64,000 nt of DNA from Hydrotaea diabolus (GCA_963513945.1 OY740719.1:165798729-165862728), one strand, 5' to 3'; shown: positions 1 through 12,110, counted from the stretch's first letter. Notes: generated from the letters alone by a model not told the origin. Translations and numbers: made by a program.

Positions 1-684
1 GACCGACCCCCATTAATTTTTCCCTCCCAATATTTTTTCCAAAAATAACTACCCCCTATCTTCACCCCCTAAGGGGCTCCCCTACAGTTATTTTTTTTTT
101 AATTTTTGGGCGACGACCTCAAGTAATATAAATTTGCCCTAACGATGATGAAAAATATTGTTACTTGAGGTCGTCGCCGAAAGTCGGAAAAAATGTCCAT
201 CACATTAAAAAAATTTAATTAAGTTGACTAAAATTTTCGAACTATAAAAAGTTTCGAATTTGAAATACATGTATTTTTACTTTTAATAAAAACGAAAATA
301 ATTTATCATCATTAATGACAGAAAATTTAAACGAAAATATTATTTGGTGGGGAATTTTGTTTTGTTTGGTCGTTTTAAGTGCATTTTGCATTGGACTTTT
401 CTTATGGGTTAGCAATAGAGGGTATTCATGACAAAAATTTGTATAGGGACTCCCTTAACGGTTGAAGACAGAGTTTGGATTTGTTCTGAGAAACTGTTGG
501 AATTGCAGAAATATTGAGAGTTGGTCTTACATTTAACTCATCTAGGGGTACTTTTGGGGCAGTTAAAGCAGTGGGAGCAAAATTTAAAAAAAATAAAATT
601 GTAGGGGAGCCCTGTGGGGATGAAGATGAGGGGAAGTTATGTTTGGAAAAAATATTGGGAGGGAAAAATTAATGGGTGTCGGTC
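1..684. repeat. Inverted-repeat element with small internal reading frames
   Basis: The first ~100 bases reappear as an imperfect reverse complement at about 585-684; both arms begin GACCGAC and contain CATTAATTTTTCCCTCCCAA. The arms flank about 480 bases. A strong hairpin at about 109-176 pairs GGCGACGACCTCAAGTAA with its complement across a ~33-base loop. The element may continue left of the window. The arms are GC-richer and C-rich next to very AT-rich DNA. No transposase or replication protein is visible. It could be a non-autonomous transposon or an integrated remnant with terminal repeats; the class is unknown. Confidence 0.6.
315..431 (+). CDS. Candidate 38-aa single-span membrane peptide
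   Basis: An ATG opens a 38-codon frame with one hydrophobic segment (about residues 9-32, rich in W, I, L, F, V, C) and a polar tail ending at TGA 429-431. The stop overlaps the ATG of a second frame (428-517, 29 codons) in an ATGA arrangement. A third frame stays open from about 490 to a TAA at 670-672 and encodes a lysine- and glycine-rich stretch, so the downstream frame may be one protein broken by a frameshift. I recognise none of these. The overlap is suggestive, but frames this short arise easily by chance. Confidence 0.2.
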   Translation: MTENLNENIIWWGILFCLVVLSAFCIGLFLWVSNRGYS

Positions 685-2372
685 ATACATTTTACCCCTA
701 TAGGTGCGACTCCTATGTATAAGTAGTTGCGGGGCTTTTTGTGAATATTTTTCCCCATCCCACAACCTTTGACCTCGATGAGCTGTCACTTGCCCCGATC
801 CCACCTCCCCCATTTTTATTCAAACCCCAAAAAATAAGGTGGTGAGTCATACCCAAATCTTACTACTAAGAATCTCCATACAACACTATCCCACCCCTAG
901 TGTACACAAAGAAATTTTAAAAATTTTCCGTAAAGACTCACTGGTTTAATAAGCTATCACTACTAGCTGGTATTATCGGTTTGTCAATATTGTCCCAACA
1001 CAATTTTTCCAAAAAATACGTATTTATAGTTAGGTACAAACTCGAGACCTTCCGAATTGAAGGCGCCAACTTTGCCATTAAACTCTACCAGCAAAAAGAG
1101 CTCTTTGGAAGTGAATAAAAATAGATTCCGCATAATTACATTTAAGGTCACTTTTTGGTGTCATAAAATACATTTTGAAGTTGATAGAAACGACTTAGCT
1201 AGGATCAAAGACGAAAGAGCAGAGACCAGTCAAGTCCCATACAATAATTGGAATATTTCACAACTGTATGGCAGAATAACTCGAATTTCATCCACATCAA
1301 TGTCATCCAAGTTGCCAGAAATAACATAGTGATTTTGGGCGTCACTGCTTGACCAACTTAAGCTTGGTCCAATGACACATTTAGATCAAAACCGGAGCCA
1401 AACTGCGATGGGTCGTGGAAGAGTTTGTATTTAAACAATTACATGTGGGTCAATTGCGGCAATTTAAGCGGTTAACGGAGCCGTTAAAGTAAAACATGGA
1501 GTTATTCGCTTAGGCTAATTTTGTCTAATTTCTCTAGCACAAAGTGCTCAATTTTTACGTATCCCAAAACTGTCAGTTGTCCAAATTTGGTAGCTGAACA
1601 CACAAATGGTGGCAAATTGAAATCATATGTATCAACATAAATGCTGTATCTAATACCTTTTATTATACAAATAATAAAAATCATTTATTAAGAGACCACA
1701 ATGACGAATACTTTTTGTGATGCCTGTATAATTTCAGTAAAGACAAAGGCACGCGTGCAAAATACATCTGTTTGCTGTGTTCATGATAGCATTGACATTG
1801 CGAACATAAAGCAAGCATAAAGATACATATCTATTTAGTCGGCTTCTGTTAACCACGCCGATTTGTCAGCAGATGTGTAAACTGACACGTAAATAAGATA
1901 TCAGTGATGGGACTTAAAAATTGTACCAAAATTACTACACCATGGTTATGCGATTGTACCGAATATCTTTTGTGGTTGAGAAACAGCATTCCGATTCTAC
2001 ACGGAGCCAACTAGGATTGTAATGTCGCTCAACTGATACTCGCATCATGCCAATGACAAACGGTTATTAACACAAATAATTATGTTATGCAATTACTTAT
2101 GTTGTATGTAAAGAAGTTGTCAGTGTTTTGTAACGATTTAAAACACGACCATTGCCACAATAAGGAGTTTCGGCACTTGTTTAGAGAGTATTTACTAAAT
2201 TTTGTTTTAGGTAAAAACAAGTGGAATATTTAGATGCGGGCGGGCCGAAGCTTATATACTTGTACCCTCATAGGTTACGGTTCTAAATGAATAATTTGTC
2301 ATGGTGCCTTTTACCGGCCTCTTTTCTATCACGGTGTGTTCTTTTCCATACCAACATTACATATACCAACTA
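685..2372. other. Intergenic, nothing recognised
   Basis: C-rich sequence at about 740-900, then ordinary AT-rich DNA. The 90-codon frame at 1057-1329 has no recognisable domain, and neither strand gives a convincing exon. Confidence 0.4.
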
Positions 2373-2374
2373 TA

Positions 2375-3366
2375 GGGCGATCCATCTATAGGTATTTTTT
2401 CAGAACAAAAAAATATAAAAATTCAAATCAAGTGTGAATCTTTATTGGCAATTTGAAAGGACATTTTATGGCATTTATTTTTTGAAAATAATTACCTTCA
2501 AATGTTGGCAACTGTATTATGGAAATGAGCGTTCGGTGAGAAACGGGAAGATCCGCTGTTTTAGACCAAAATTTGTTTCAGTGATAAGGCCCATTTCTGG
2601 TTCAACGACAAAGTCAATAAACAAAATTGCCGCATTTGGGCTGAAAAGCTACAAGAAGAGGTTTAAGAAGTGTCATTACACCCAGAGAAAACCACGGTTT
2701 GGAGCGGTTTATAAGCTGGTGGAATCATCGGTGCATATCTCTTCAAAAATGATGATGGCCGGAACGTAACCGTGAATGGTGGTCGCTATCGTGCCATGAT
2801 ATCGATCTTTATGCTACCTGAAATTGAAGCCCGTAATATTGACGACACTTGTTTTCAACAGGACGGTGCCACTTGTCATTCAGCTGCTTAAACAATGAAT
2901 CTATTGAGAGGTCATTTCGAAAAGCAGCTTTTCGACAGTTGAGTGTTGGTCGCCCAGATCGAGTCATATAACACCTTTAGACGTAAAGTCCAAAGTCTAT
3001 GCTGACAAGCCGTCTACGTTTAGGGTTTTGGCGACACTTGGTTTCAACAGGACGGTGCCACTTGTCATACAGCTGCTTAAACAATGTATCTATTGAGAGG
3101 TCATTTCGAAAAGCAGCTAATTTCACGTTTTGGACAGTTGAGTGTTGGTCGCCCAGATCGAGTGATATAACACCTTTAGACATTTTACGTAAAGTCCAAA
3201 GTCTATGCTGACAAGCCAGCTACGATTCGGGTTTTGGAAGCCAACATTACGCGTGTCATGAAAGCCATACCGATCGAAATGCTCGAACAAATCATCCAAA
3301 ATTGGGCCCTGGAATGGAAACCCTAAGTTGCGGACAACATTTGAAGGAAATTATATTCAAAAAATA
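2375..3366 (+). mobile_element. Tc1/mariner-superfamily element F1, copy A (broken)
   Basis: The left end reads TA then GGGCGATCCATCTATAGG and runs into the ~130-base terminal repeat shared with four other copies (6.0, 35.9, 38.7, 58.9 kb). The interior is the C-terminal half of a DDE transposase: the first catalytic Asp region (SDEAHF in better copies), the FQQDGATCH block with the second Asp, then WPPRSSDITPLDFFLWG in other copies. Frameshifts and stops break it. There is no N-terminal helix-turn-helix. The right terminal repeat stops at about 3366. A 189-base tandem duplication (starts near 2843 and 3032) repeats the FQQDGATCH block. Confidence 0.85.
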
Positions 3367-4666
3367 ATCTCATATCGTTTTATTTCACGAGCTGCAGCCT
3401 TTAAAGGATGATGCATCCTTGATATTATGTTTTTAAGTAAAAGGTTGGTAATTATATCCAGAGGCTTTGTATGGAAATCATTTTTACCTCTTGACCGATC
3501 TGGTCCATTTTCAATATCATGTTTCTGCAAAATCAGAGCGACCTGTAGTTTGCTTTCAACAGACAGACAGACGGACATGGCGAGATCATCTTAAAATCTT
3601 AATGTAGGGCATAGTCGACTATGAGATTTCCCTACACCACTCTGATATTCAGAGGATTAAGCATCTCTTTCTGGAGCTTAAGGTCCGACTACGAGTAAAT
3701 ATGTTAGAGTTAATTATTTGTCGCTTATAACGATATACAAAATTTGAGCGTGATCGGGTAAAATTTGTGGCTTCTGGAGCAGCAGGCCCTTAATCGCGAT
3801 GGATCTTTTGGTGAGAGCTATTAAAACACATTGACCGATATGGTCCAATGTTACATGAAATGGGAGCTGGTCGCTCGTAAAGCTCCATGCGAAATTTAGA
3901 AGGAATCCCATCGCACATTGGTTCCGATTTCCCCAATAATAACAAACCAGATCTAATTAGCTTGTGGAGTTATTCACTCTTTTAAAAATAATTACATTTT
4001 TTTTGTATTGAAAAAAACGAGCACTAAAATTTCAAGTTTTGTTAGGATTTACAGCTGAATTGTTCCATTTTAATCGATTTATGCAGGCATAGACGTCACA
4101 TATCATATGCGAAAACATTTGGGCCGACATATGAAGTCTAACTTGAATATCCCAACTGTAAGATGTCGATGATTAATCTAAATTCCTTACATTGGGGGTT
4201 TTACAAAAACCATACCCTGCCCCAAACTTGTAATTTAACAATTCGGCGCGTACTATGATGGTGTTTTTACTGACTGCGGTTGGTCGGTCGATCGGTCGCC
4301 TGGTTTGGCACACGTAACATGTTTTTGCGCATTTTCTAATTAATTATTTTATTTTTGTTGTTGTATTTAACGCTGGCCTATAACAAATGCTTACGTATAG
4401 CAGCCACCACCACTGCCACCTGTCGCTGTTGTTAAGCGAACAGTCGGTGGTGGTCAGTTCAGTTCGTAGTAAATCCGAATTGTTCTGATTGTTCCACTCC
4501 TATTATCACAAGACGAGAACAAACAAGTCCAATGCAAATTACTTCGATATGAAGTATGATTTATGAATTGTGATTGCAATGATATTAATCAGACACTTAA
4601 GCGGATGATTTCATAAATGTTATGCATTTGCTAATTGAAAAAGTGGTTACGGGTTTACTAACATAC
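3367..4666. other. Intergenic or intronic; dispersed motif and promoter-like patch
   Basis: About 3555-3610 holds the dispersed CAGACGGACATGG motif seen at least seven more times in the window. About 4390-4475 is GC-richer and contains a doubled TCAGTT initiator-like sequence (4454-4466) with no coding exon after it. If the GH1 exon at 4667-4862 is real, this stretch lies in its downstream intron. Confidence 0.35.
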
Positions 4667-4862
4667 CTGGTGGTAGCTGTCCGATGAAATATCACCATTT
4701 GACCTATCGGCTATCTTTTCGGGATGTGTATGCGTCAGAAAATCCCATATTGATTCGCCCTTGTCGTCGGCATTCCAGCCGCCCTCGATTTGATATGAGG
4801 ACGAGCCAACACCCCATAGAAAGTCTTTGGGAAAGTTGCGGTGGCTTTGTTCGGTTGAGGTA
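4667..4862 (-). CDS. Glycoside hydrolase family 1 exon (beta-glucosidase-like)
   Basis: Reading the minus strand, an acceptor (TTCTTGCAG, AG at 4864-4863) opens a 196-base exon that ends at CAG|GTATGT (GT at 4666-4665). One frame is open throughout, encoding 65 residues after one split-codon base. It contains FLWGVGSSSYQIEGG, an exact fit to the GH1 N-terminal signature including the glycone-binding Gln and following Glu, then the conserved GW-N, DDKG-SIWD and THTHPEKI blocks. GH1 enzymes hydrolyse beta-glucosides and related substrates, in insects usually secreted in the gut. The exon has no ATG and is phased, so it is internal. The signal-peptide exon should lie at higher coordinates and the catalytic exons (NEP, ENG motifs) at lower ones; I found neither, so the gene runs off the left edge or is a fragment. 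Confidence 0.8.
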
Positions 4863-5407
4863 CTGCAAGAAAGAAGTGATCCAATTATATTCAGACTAAG
4901 TTTTTTTTAATGTTGTACAGTGTGAAAATATCGAATGACATTAGCTGAGTTCGTTTTAGGGAAGTTACTCGCTTAGTAAACGAGTTGAGCTCGAGTCACT
5001 TAAGATACGAAGATACCCTACATGTTTAAAAAAAAAGTATAAAAAATAAGTAAACTGATTTTAAACATTTCGAGCAAAAAGAATTCTTGTGACGTATTAA
5101 ATAGTAGGACACATATAGGGTCAGAATATTTAATGCGTACCTTAAAATTTTATTTATAAATCGCTTCTTTATAATCGTATAAGGAAGTGGCTGCTATATT
5201 TTTTTATTTTATTAAGGGTTTGGAAAAAGTGTTTTTCTGGGCTTTACTTAGAATTCTGCTGTTCGAGAACGGATTAGCCGGTAAGAAAGAATTGGAATCA
5301 TATGAAAAAAAAGAACAATCTATAAGATGTAGTCCAATTTTAATTTATTAAATTATTTTTTTTATATTTTTTTCAAAAATTTGATATTTATATTTGATAT
5401 GTTTATA
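4863..5407. other. No gene seen; short dispersed motif
   Basis: AT-rich sequence. About 4957-5005 carries a ~45-base motif (ACTCGCTTAGTAAACGAGTT core) that recurs at about 7703-7755 and, inverted, 10495-10540. No first exon for the GH1 gene was recognised here. Confidence 0.3.
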
Positions 5408-5998
5408 GCCAAAGTCGAATGCTGTTAAGTATCTAGGCATGCACCTTGATAAAATGATCGTAGATGATCATCAGGATCATATTAAGGCTAAACGAGATCT
5501 TAAAAATGTACTGGCTGCTGGGAAGTAAGTCTCAACTTAGCATTGAAAACAAGCTAAAACTTTATAAAGTTATGTTAAAACCGGTGTGGACGAATGGTAT
5601 TAAACTGTGGGGTACATCCAGCAATTCAAATATGGAAATCTTACAAAGATACCGGCCAAAAACCCTAAGACTCATTACCAACGCTCCTTGGAAAGTATCA
5701 AATTATCAGATTCACAAAGATTTAAAAATTCCAAAAGATATAGACGAATTAAAAAGGTTCAGCTCAAACTACTTATCAAGGATAAGAAATCATTCTAATA
5801 TCCTAATTATAACGCTTCTAGATAAATCGAATATGTTTTTAAGAAATGTAATTATGAATATAAATATAAAACCAAGATCTAAAATTTTATATGAAATGTT
5901 TACTGTCATACGTTTATTTCCTTTTTGTATACGCTTAAGACAAAAACGGTTGCCACGCCCCATTCTAGTACCTCCTACACAAACGTCTTACGTATGTT
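5408..5998 (+). mobile_element. Jockey-type LINE, 3' end of reverse transcriptase (remnant)
   Basis: The plus strand encodes the region after the catalytic RT motifs: VKYLGMHLD, then KMYWLLGSKSQLSIENKLKL, YKVMLKPVWTNGIKLWGTSSNSN, LQR, and NAPW, all typical of the jockey-clade thumb region. Frames are mostly open from 5464 to 6000 but the start is missing and the 3' end runs directly into a Tc1/mariner-type element. This is a 5'-truncated, non-functional copy. Clade assignment rests on motif resemblance. Confidence 0.8.
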
Positions 5999-5999
5999 A

Positions 6000-6851
6000 G
6001 TTAAGTGTGGAATCTGTATTGGTAATTTAAAGGACATTTAATGACAATTATTTATTAAAAATAATTACCTTCAAATATTGGCAACTGTATTATGGTGAGA
6101 AACGGGAAGATCCGCTCGGTGAGAAACGGGAAGATCCGCTGTTTTCGACCAAAATTTTGTTCAGTGATGAGGCCCATTTCAAAGTCAATAAACAAAATTA
6201 CCGCATTTGGGCTGAAGAGCAACACGAAGAGGTTTAAGAAGGTGCCATTATACCCAGAGAAAAACCACGGTTTGGTGCGGTTTATAAGCTCGGTGCATAT
6301 TTTTTTCAAAATAATGACGGCCGGAACGTAACCGTGAATGGTGCTCGCTATCGTGCCATGATATCGATCTGTATGCTACCTGAAGTTGAAGCCCGTAATC
6401 TTGACGACACTTGGTTTCAACAGGACGGTGCCACTTGCCACACAGCTGCTCAAACAATGGATCTATTGAGAGGTCATTTCGAGAAGCAGCTAATTTTTGG
6501 ACAGGTGAGTTGGCCGCCTAGTTGGTCGTGTGATATCACACCGTTAGACTTTTGTCTTTGGGGCTGCGTAATGTCCAAAGTCTTTGGTGAGCAGCTATGA
6601 TCCAGGTTTTGGAAGCCAACGTTGCGCGTGTTATTGACGCCATACCTGTCGAATTAATCGAATGAGTCATCGAAAATTGGACCCTCAGAATGGAAGCCCT
6701 GAGGCGTAGTTGCGGCCAACATTTGAAGAAAATTATATTCAAAAAATCAATGCCATAAAATGTCCTTTCAAATTACCAATAAAGATTCCACACTTGATTT
6801 GAATTTTTATATTTTTTTTGTTCTGAAAAATACCTCTAGATGGATAACCCT
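6000..6851 (+). mobile_element. Tc1/mariner-superfamily element F1, copy B
   Basis: Same family as copy A. The left terminal repeat is truncated (begins AAGTGTGGAATC), and the right repeat is complete to CTCTAGATGGATAACCC. The interior again starts at the DPLFSTKILFSDEAHF region and holds FQQDGATCHTAAQTMDLLRG at about 6418-6475. A repeated GGTGAGAAACGGGAAGATCC at about 6091 and 6118 is a 27-base local duplication. Frameshifts prevent expression of a full domain. The N-terminal half is absent, as in all sister copies. Confidence 0.85.
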
Positions 6852-8900
6852 ACATTTATATTACTTTCATCGTGAGACTCTTAAATCGAAATATGCTTTC
6901 GTTTGTAAGATCTGACATAAATTGGGAATCGGGCTCACAAGAACATGGGGTCACAAAAACGATCTTTCAGTTTTAAAAGGCAAACAATAATGAATAAGGT
7001 TATATGGGTTCTAAATTAAAACAAATTTCATTAAGAGCCCAAGAATGATTTTTTTTTTAAATTTTTAGATATAATTAAAAATTGTACAACAATAGAAATT
7101 ATGAACAATTTAAAATACCGATAATTGACACAAATGCAAGAAATTTGTTCTGTGGTCTTTATAAATCACATGATATTTGAACGAATGATGGAATCCCCCC
7201 TAATATTATGTTAATTCTGAAATAACACTTTGTGATATTTAATCGATTTAATTTAAACTGTTTAAAAATTTATATATCTACAAACACGTGTTTGAGCTTA
7301 AATACAACGTATTTATAATATATATTGTTTATCAAACAAATACAGTCGTTCATAATGGCTTTGTGTACAAAACAAAGCTAAAACGTCAAAATAGTCATCG
7401 TCTATCTGTTTTCAAAAAAAAAATGTTTTAAACCCCATTTTAAGATAATGTATTAAAGAAGTAAATGTGACTGAAAACGAAACAACATAAAGGTCTCGAA
7501 CCAGAATAAAAAACTGCTCAAGTCATAATAATGATAAAAGACCGAATAAATAACAAAAAAAACATAATGTATTAAAGTTTTAAACAATAAGAGGCTTGAT
7601 AGATTTATTTGTGAGTTCTGTAAAGTTTTAACAACGTTTCGAGTTTTCAATTCATTATAATCATAGCTGTGTTCTTTTCAGGTAACTAAACAAACATTTG
7701 TAAGGAAGTTTCTTGGATAGCCCACGAGTTGGCCTCGAGCGACTTGAGGCTCACCAACTAAGCGATCAAAAGAATTTTGTCAAAAAGTTGTCATTCTTCA
7801 ATAATGATTTATAATTCCCATAACTTTTTTGGGTAATTTTTTTGTGAAAGTAAATCCCCCCGAATACTTCTCAGTTGATGCGAAAAAAAACCACAAACAT
7901 TTTATTTTTAATTTAAACTGGTCCAAATGGCAGTTGCGTCACAAAATTTACATATAAAAAGATATTAGCACATAATACATTTATGTACCTATGTATTTTA
8001 TAAACCTCATTATAATAATCCAAAAATGCATTACGATTATTTGTCTTGGCAAAAGACGATGACAACTTTTTGGCACCTCGTCTTTTTGTATCATATCAAA
8101 AGTTATTCTTCGTAAGTGGCTTTGAAATTATTTAATCTTTTGTCATTGGCAAGTAAGGTGGTAAAATATCTACATACGAGTATTCGTACATATGTATACA
8201 TATAACAACCCGTGCACAGACGTGCATAAACATTAAAGGCTAATTGCATTTGCAACGTCCGAACTGGTATTGAGATATCACCATTGTTAACACACACCAA
8301 GTACAATATCATGGAAATGTTTCAAATATTTGGTCGATTCCAAAACAAAAGACCTCTAAATCAAAATAAAATACTTAAGAAGCAAAACAAGAAAATCACT
8401 TGCAAGTTCGTTGGCTTAAGATAATCGAAACTACTATAATAGAATTTGGTTATTGGTCATTTGACATTGTCGAAATGAGTCAGATTAAAAAAACAAAAAA
8501 GCCAAATCGATGACGATAGGATTTTCATTTTAATTCCAAGACCGTGACCCACGAAAGTGTAGTGCATACAAAAAATGGTGATATTATCGAGGAAAGACAT
8601 TTCGAAACTTATTACTTTTCCAGTGGCTGCCATAAAATAACCAGTAAACCATAAACTTTTAACGATTAATAAAAGAACTGACACGAAAGATAGTTATATT
8701 GATTAGTATAATAAAAATACCCAAGCTATGGTACTCGTATTAATCGCTAACTTGGGGATTTCTTTTTAAAAATGGCAATTAATATTCAGATTTGGGGATT
8801 TGAGAATTTAGATTGGGGCTTTTTTTAAAGCTTACTTGCTAACATATTTTCGCCTCTTCTACTACTATGATTTGCGGCATTGTGCAAATCATAAAAATCA
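6852..8900. other. Intergenic, nothing recognised
   Basis: About 2 kb of AT-rich DNA with homopolymer runs. All reading frames are short and of low complexity. The short dispersed motif at about 7703-7755 is the only repeat noted. Confidence 0.4.
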
Positions 8901-10197
8901 TACGAGGGCTGCTGTATATATTTCTGATCTAATAATGAAAATGCGAATATTTATCATCAACAATGGTTTTATTGTTTTTCAAAGTATTCATCAGCATGAT
9001 TTATACACTTTTGCATGCGCTCAATCAAACCAATTGTCGAATCACTTTTTCCACTCCGACTAAGACACCTCTTCTGGCGACGAAAATCGTTGACCACGCA
9101 TTTTTTTCTTGATGTGCGGGAATAAAAAGAAGTCATTGGGTGCCAAGTAAGGGCTGTACGGCGGATGACCCATCAATTCGACGTTTTGGCCGTCAAAAAG
9201 CGCTGGTTTGAGCCGATGTGTGAGAGCTCGCATTGTCAAGATGCACAATGATTCGTCTTCTCTTGTTCGCTTTTCGAATTTCTCCGAAAACTTCAGACAA
9301 ACAAATTATGGTGTAGCACTTAGAACTGACAGAATTGACCTCCTACGTTGCTCAAGCGAAACAGTCGTCGTTGCTCAAGCGAAACAGTTATGACCAGTTT
9401 TGCCGAAGAAACAGGCGACTATTTACTTCGAAGTGCTTCTTCCACGAACAACTTTCGTTGGATTTGTCTCGTCTTCGAAGGCCCACACGGTCGATTGCTG
9501 TTGTGTTTCGCATAGATCCATAATTCGTCACCTGTGACGATCTTATAAACGTCTTTTGAAGGACCGCGATCGTATTTTTTTTTTGCAAAATTTCTTTGCA
9601 CCAATCGACACGAGACTTTTTTTGAGCGATTGTCAAATTGTGCGGGATCCAACGAGAACAAACATTTTTAACTGCCAGGTGTTTATGTAATATCGAATGT
9701 ATGCAGGTAAAAGAAATGCCCAAGGATGCGTCTATCTCACGGTATGTCACATGACAATCTTGCATTATCAGTTCACGCACGTCATCAATGTTCTCTGGCA
9801 CAACGGCCGTTTTTAGACGGCCTCCACGACCTTCGTCTATGAGCCAGTGTCGGCCACGAATTGATTAAACCAGTGCTTCACAGCGCTATAGGATGGTGCT
9901 TCATCGCCATACATAGATATAAGTTCATGATGAGATGTACTCTTGTCGTGATAATGCACGACGAAAGTTGTCAAAAATGATCGCTCGAAAATGTTCACGA
10001 GTTAATTCCATTTTATTGCCAAATTGATTTTTTCAAGTCACTGTAAACAACACAAATGATGGTCGTGCGTCAAAACGATCTGAGTACGTTTATGCTAAAA
10101 ATGTCAAACTTTCCAATGGAAATGTCAGACGGCGCTAGGAAACACTTAGTGTTGCCTAGGCCAGAAATATGTATAGCAACCTTCGTATAGCAATATT
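8901..10197 (-). mobile_element. Mariner element M1, near full length, transposase broken
   Basis: Ends read TACGAGGGCTGCTGTATATA on the left and the matching complement (AGCAACCTTCGTA) on the right, about 1.3 kb apart, which is normal for mariner. The minus-strand transposase starts at ATG 10011-10009 and should end at TAA near 8969. Visible blocks: MELTREHFRAIIF start, VRELIMQDCHVTYREIDASLG (helix-turn-helix), WIPHNLTIAQKKSRVDWCKE, and LMGHPPYSPYLAPNDFFLFP before the third catalytic Asp. The family is DD34D. Frameshifts around 9300-9600 and 9850-9950 inactivate it. Confidence 0.9.
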
Positions 10198-11477
10198 GGT
10201 TCTCCTTGTATACACCAAAGATAATTGAAGAGCAAGAGGGTTCATCGACGATTATTTTTCAAAAGCAGACAAAAAGCGTTAAGTTGTGATAATATAATTA
10301 ATGAAATTCAATAAATTGATTAATTACTACACGTTTGCTTCGTAAAAATTAATTAACAGTTTCACGTACCAATTCGCCGAAGAAACCTCTTTTTATTTGA
10401 TTATGCTTAGCACAAAAAATGTTTTTATAAAGCAGGGAATGTTAAGTTTGATATTTCGTTAAAATAATAAGTGTGGTAAGTCTTACTAGTTTTTTAGCGA
10501 CTTAAGGCCAACTCGCTTGCTTACCGAGTAAATTCCCTACAAATTGTATCTCTAGGTTCAAATCAGGATTAGAACAAACAAAAGTCTATTTTTCATGCCG
10601 TGTAAGTACATTTAACAAATTATCAGCGGCGGGTTTCCACCTCGTATATGCCGGCGAATATTTAGACATTTATCTCTAAGCCATTTTAACACTTTTCTAT
10701 AAAATACATCAGCCGTTCGGACGCGGCGATAAACACAGCTCACTCATTTGAGAGAAGTTTCCCCTTGTAATGGAGTGTGGTGGGCATTAAGCAAGTAGTC
10801 TATTTTTTATCAAGGAGAATTAGAATTCAGCGTGCAAATTTCGGTTTGCTAACTATTTTCGCTAGACATACAAACGAAAGTATTTGACGACGATCAAAAT
10901 TATTAGCTCTCCGAGAAATGCATTTATTTTTCATCTAAAGATATTAAGAAAATTAGTTTTTTTTATACATTTTATTTGTTCTTTTTTAAAATCGGCGGAT
11001 TTTGTTTAAAGTATTCTATTTTGTTTTAACTGCAGAAAACCTAAACTCATAACTAGAAACTTACACAGAAACATAAGGCAATCTAAAATACTCAACGAAT
11101 TTAACTTAATTTAAGAACGTTCAATAAAACGCGTTAAAGAAACTAATAAATTATAAAGTTTGTTGTCGTGTTAAACGACCCTACTATCTTAATCAACAGT
11201 CCTGATTAGCTTAGCTATTCAAGCTCAAGGTCTAGACCTTGATCTTAAATTTTGTATCAGGACTCTTGATAAACAAATAAATATCTTTTTCAAATATAAA
11301 CTACCAACAACACTAAAATAACAATCAAATTAATCTTTAAAAAAACTGTATTGATAGCAAATAATAGATAAGTTTAGAAATAAATTTTAACATTAGTTAT
11401 GTTTTATTTGGTAAATGAAAAAATCAACTATGATGTTAATTCCATATTGTTATTAATAAATATAAAACTTTTTAGGT
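10198..11477. other. Intergenic; one dispersed fly repeat
   Basis: About 10625-10800 contains TTTCCACC, TATATGCCGGCGAATATTT and AGCCGTTCGGA, which I recall as parts of a repeat common in tephritid and muscoid genomes (memory only). The inverted copy of the short ACTCGCTTAG motif lies at about 10495-10540. No exon recognised. Confidence 0.35.
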
Positions 11478-12110
11478 TGTTTGTTTATTTCGGTCTTTTG
11501 CTTTAACACATTGAACAGGGATTAATTAAAAAGTGAGATTCTCAACTGAAGTTCTCATACGTTTGGTGAGAAACTGGTCTTAAGGAGCTCGGCTTTCCTT
11601 TAAACAATTGCTGCGAAGCTTTCTGATGAAGGTCATCTCGGACCCGATAAAACGAGTGTGCAGCCACGAAAGTCAATGTCACTTTGCCATTTCGTAAATG
11701 GTATCTATTAAAATGTTGATAAAACAGTTTAATTTAACTTGTTTTGAAAATTTTAGCTTTATATAAATACAATTTTGAAGGAAAGTTAAGCGGACATAAA
11801 CAAAATTTTTGTGGAATAATTTTCATAAAATGAATAACTGTTTAGCTCGTTTGTTTAATTTCGGTCTGTTGCTTTTACATATTGAACAGGGATTGAACCG
11901 GCCCAAGACCTCTTGCTTCTATATTTAAATAGAAGACAAGTTTTTAACAAAAATGGCAAAGTGGCACTGATTTTCGTGGCTGCACACTACTTTTATCATG
12001 ATTTCGGGTCCGTGACAATCCTCTTCAGAAAGCCTTGCTGCAATTGTTGAAAATAAAACCGAACTCTATAAGGCCAGGCTCTCCTCAAACGAATGAGAAC
12101 TACTGTTCTA
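11478..12110. repeat. Foldback repeat with ~140-base inverted arms
   Basis: Left arm about 11555-11692 and right arm about 11958-12107 are imperfect reverse complements (shared blocks include GTGTGCAGCCACGAAA and its complement, and ATCTCGGACCCG versus CGGGTCCGTGAC). They are separated by about 265 bases. A different segment, TTGAACAGGGATT with its upstream 30 bases, is repeated directly at 11478-11523 and 11848-11892. The structure therefore mixes a direct and an inverted duplication. No coding capacity. Confidence 0.65.

Noticed and set aside
1057..1329. 90-codon plus-strand frame as a gene or a GH1 exon on the opposite strand
   Set aside because: No domain, no splice signals in phase with the GH1 exon, and minus-strand translation shows no GH1 motif.
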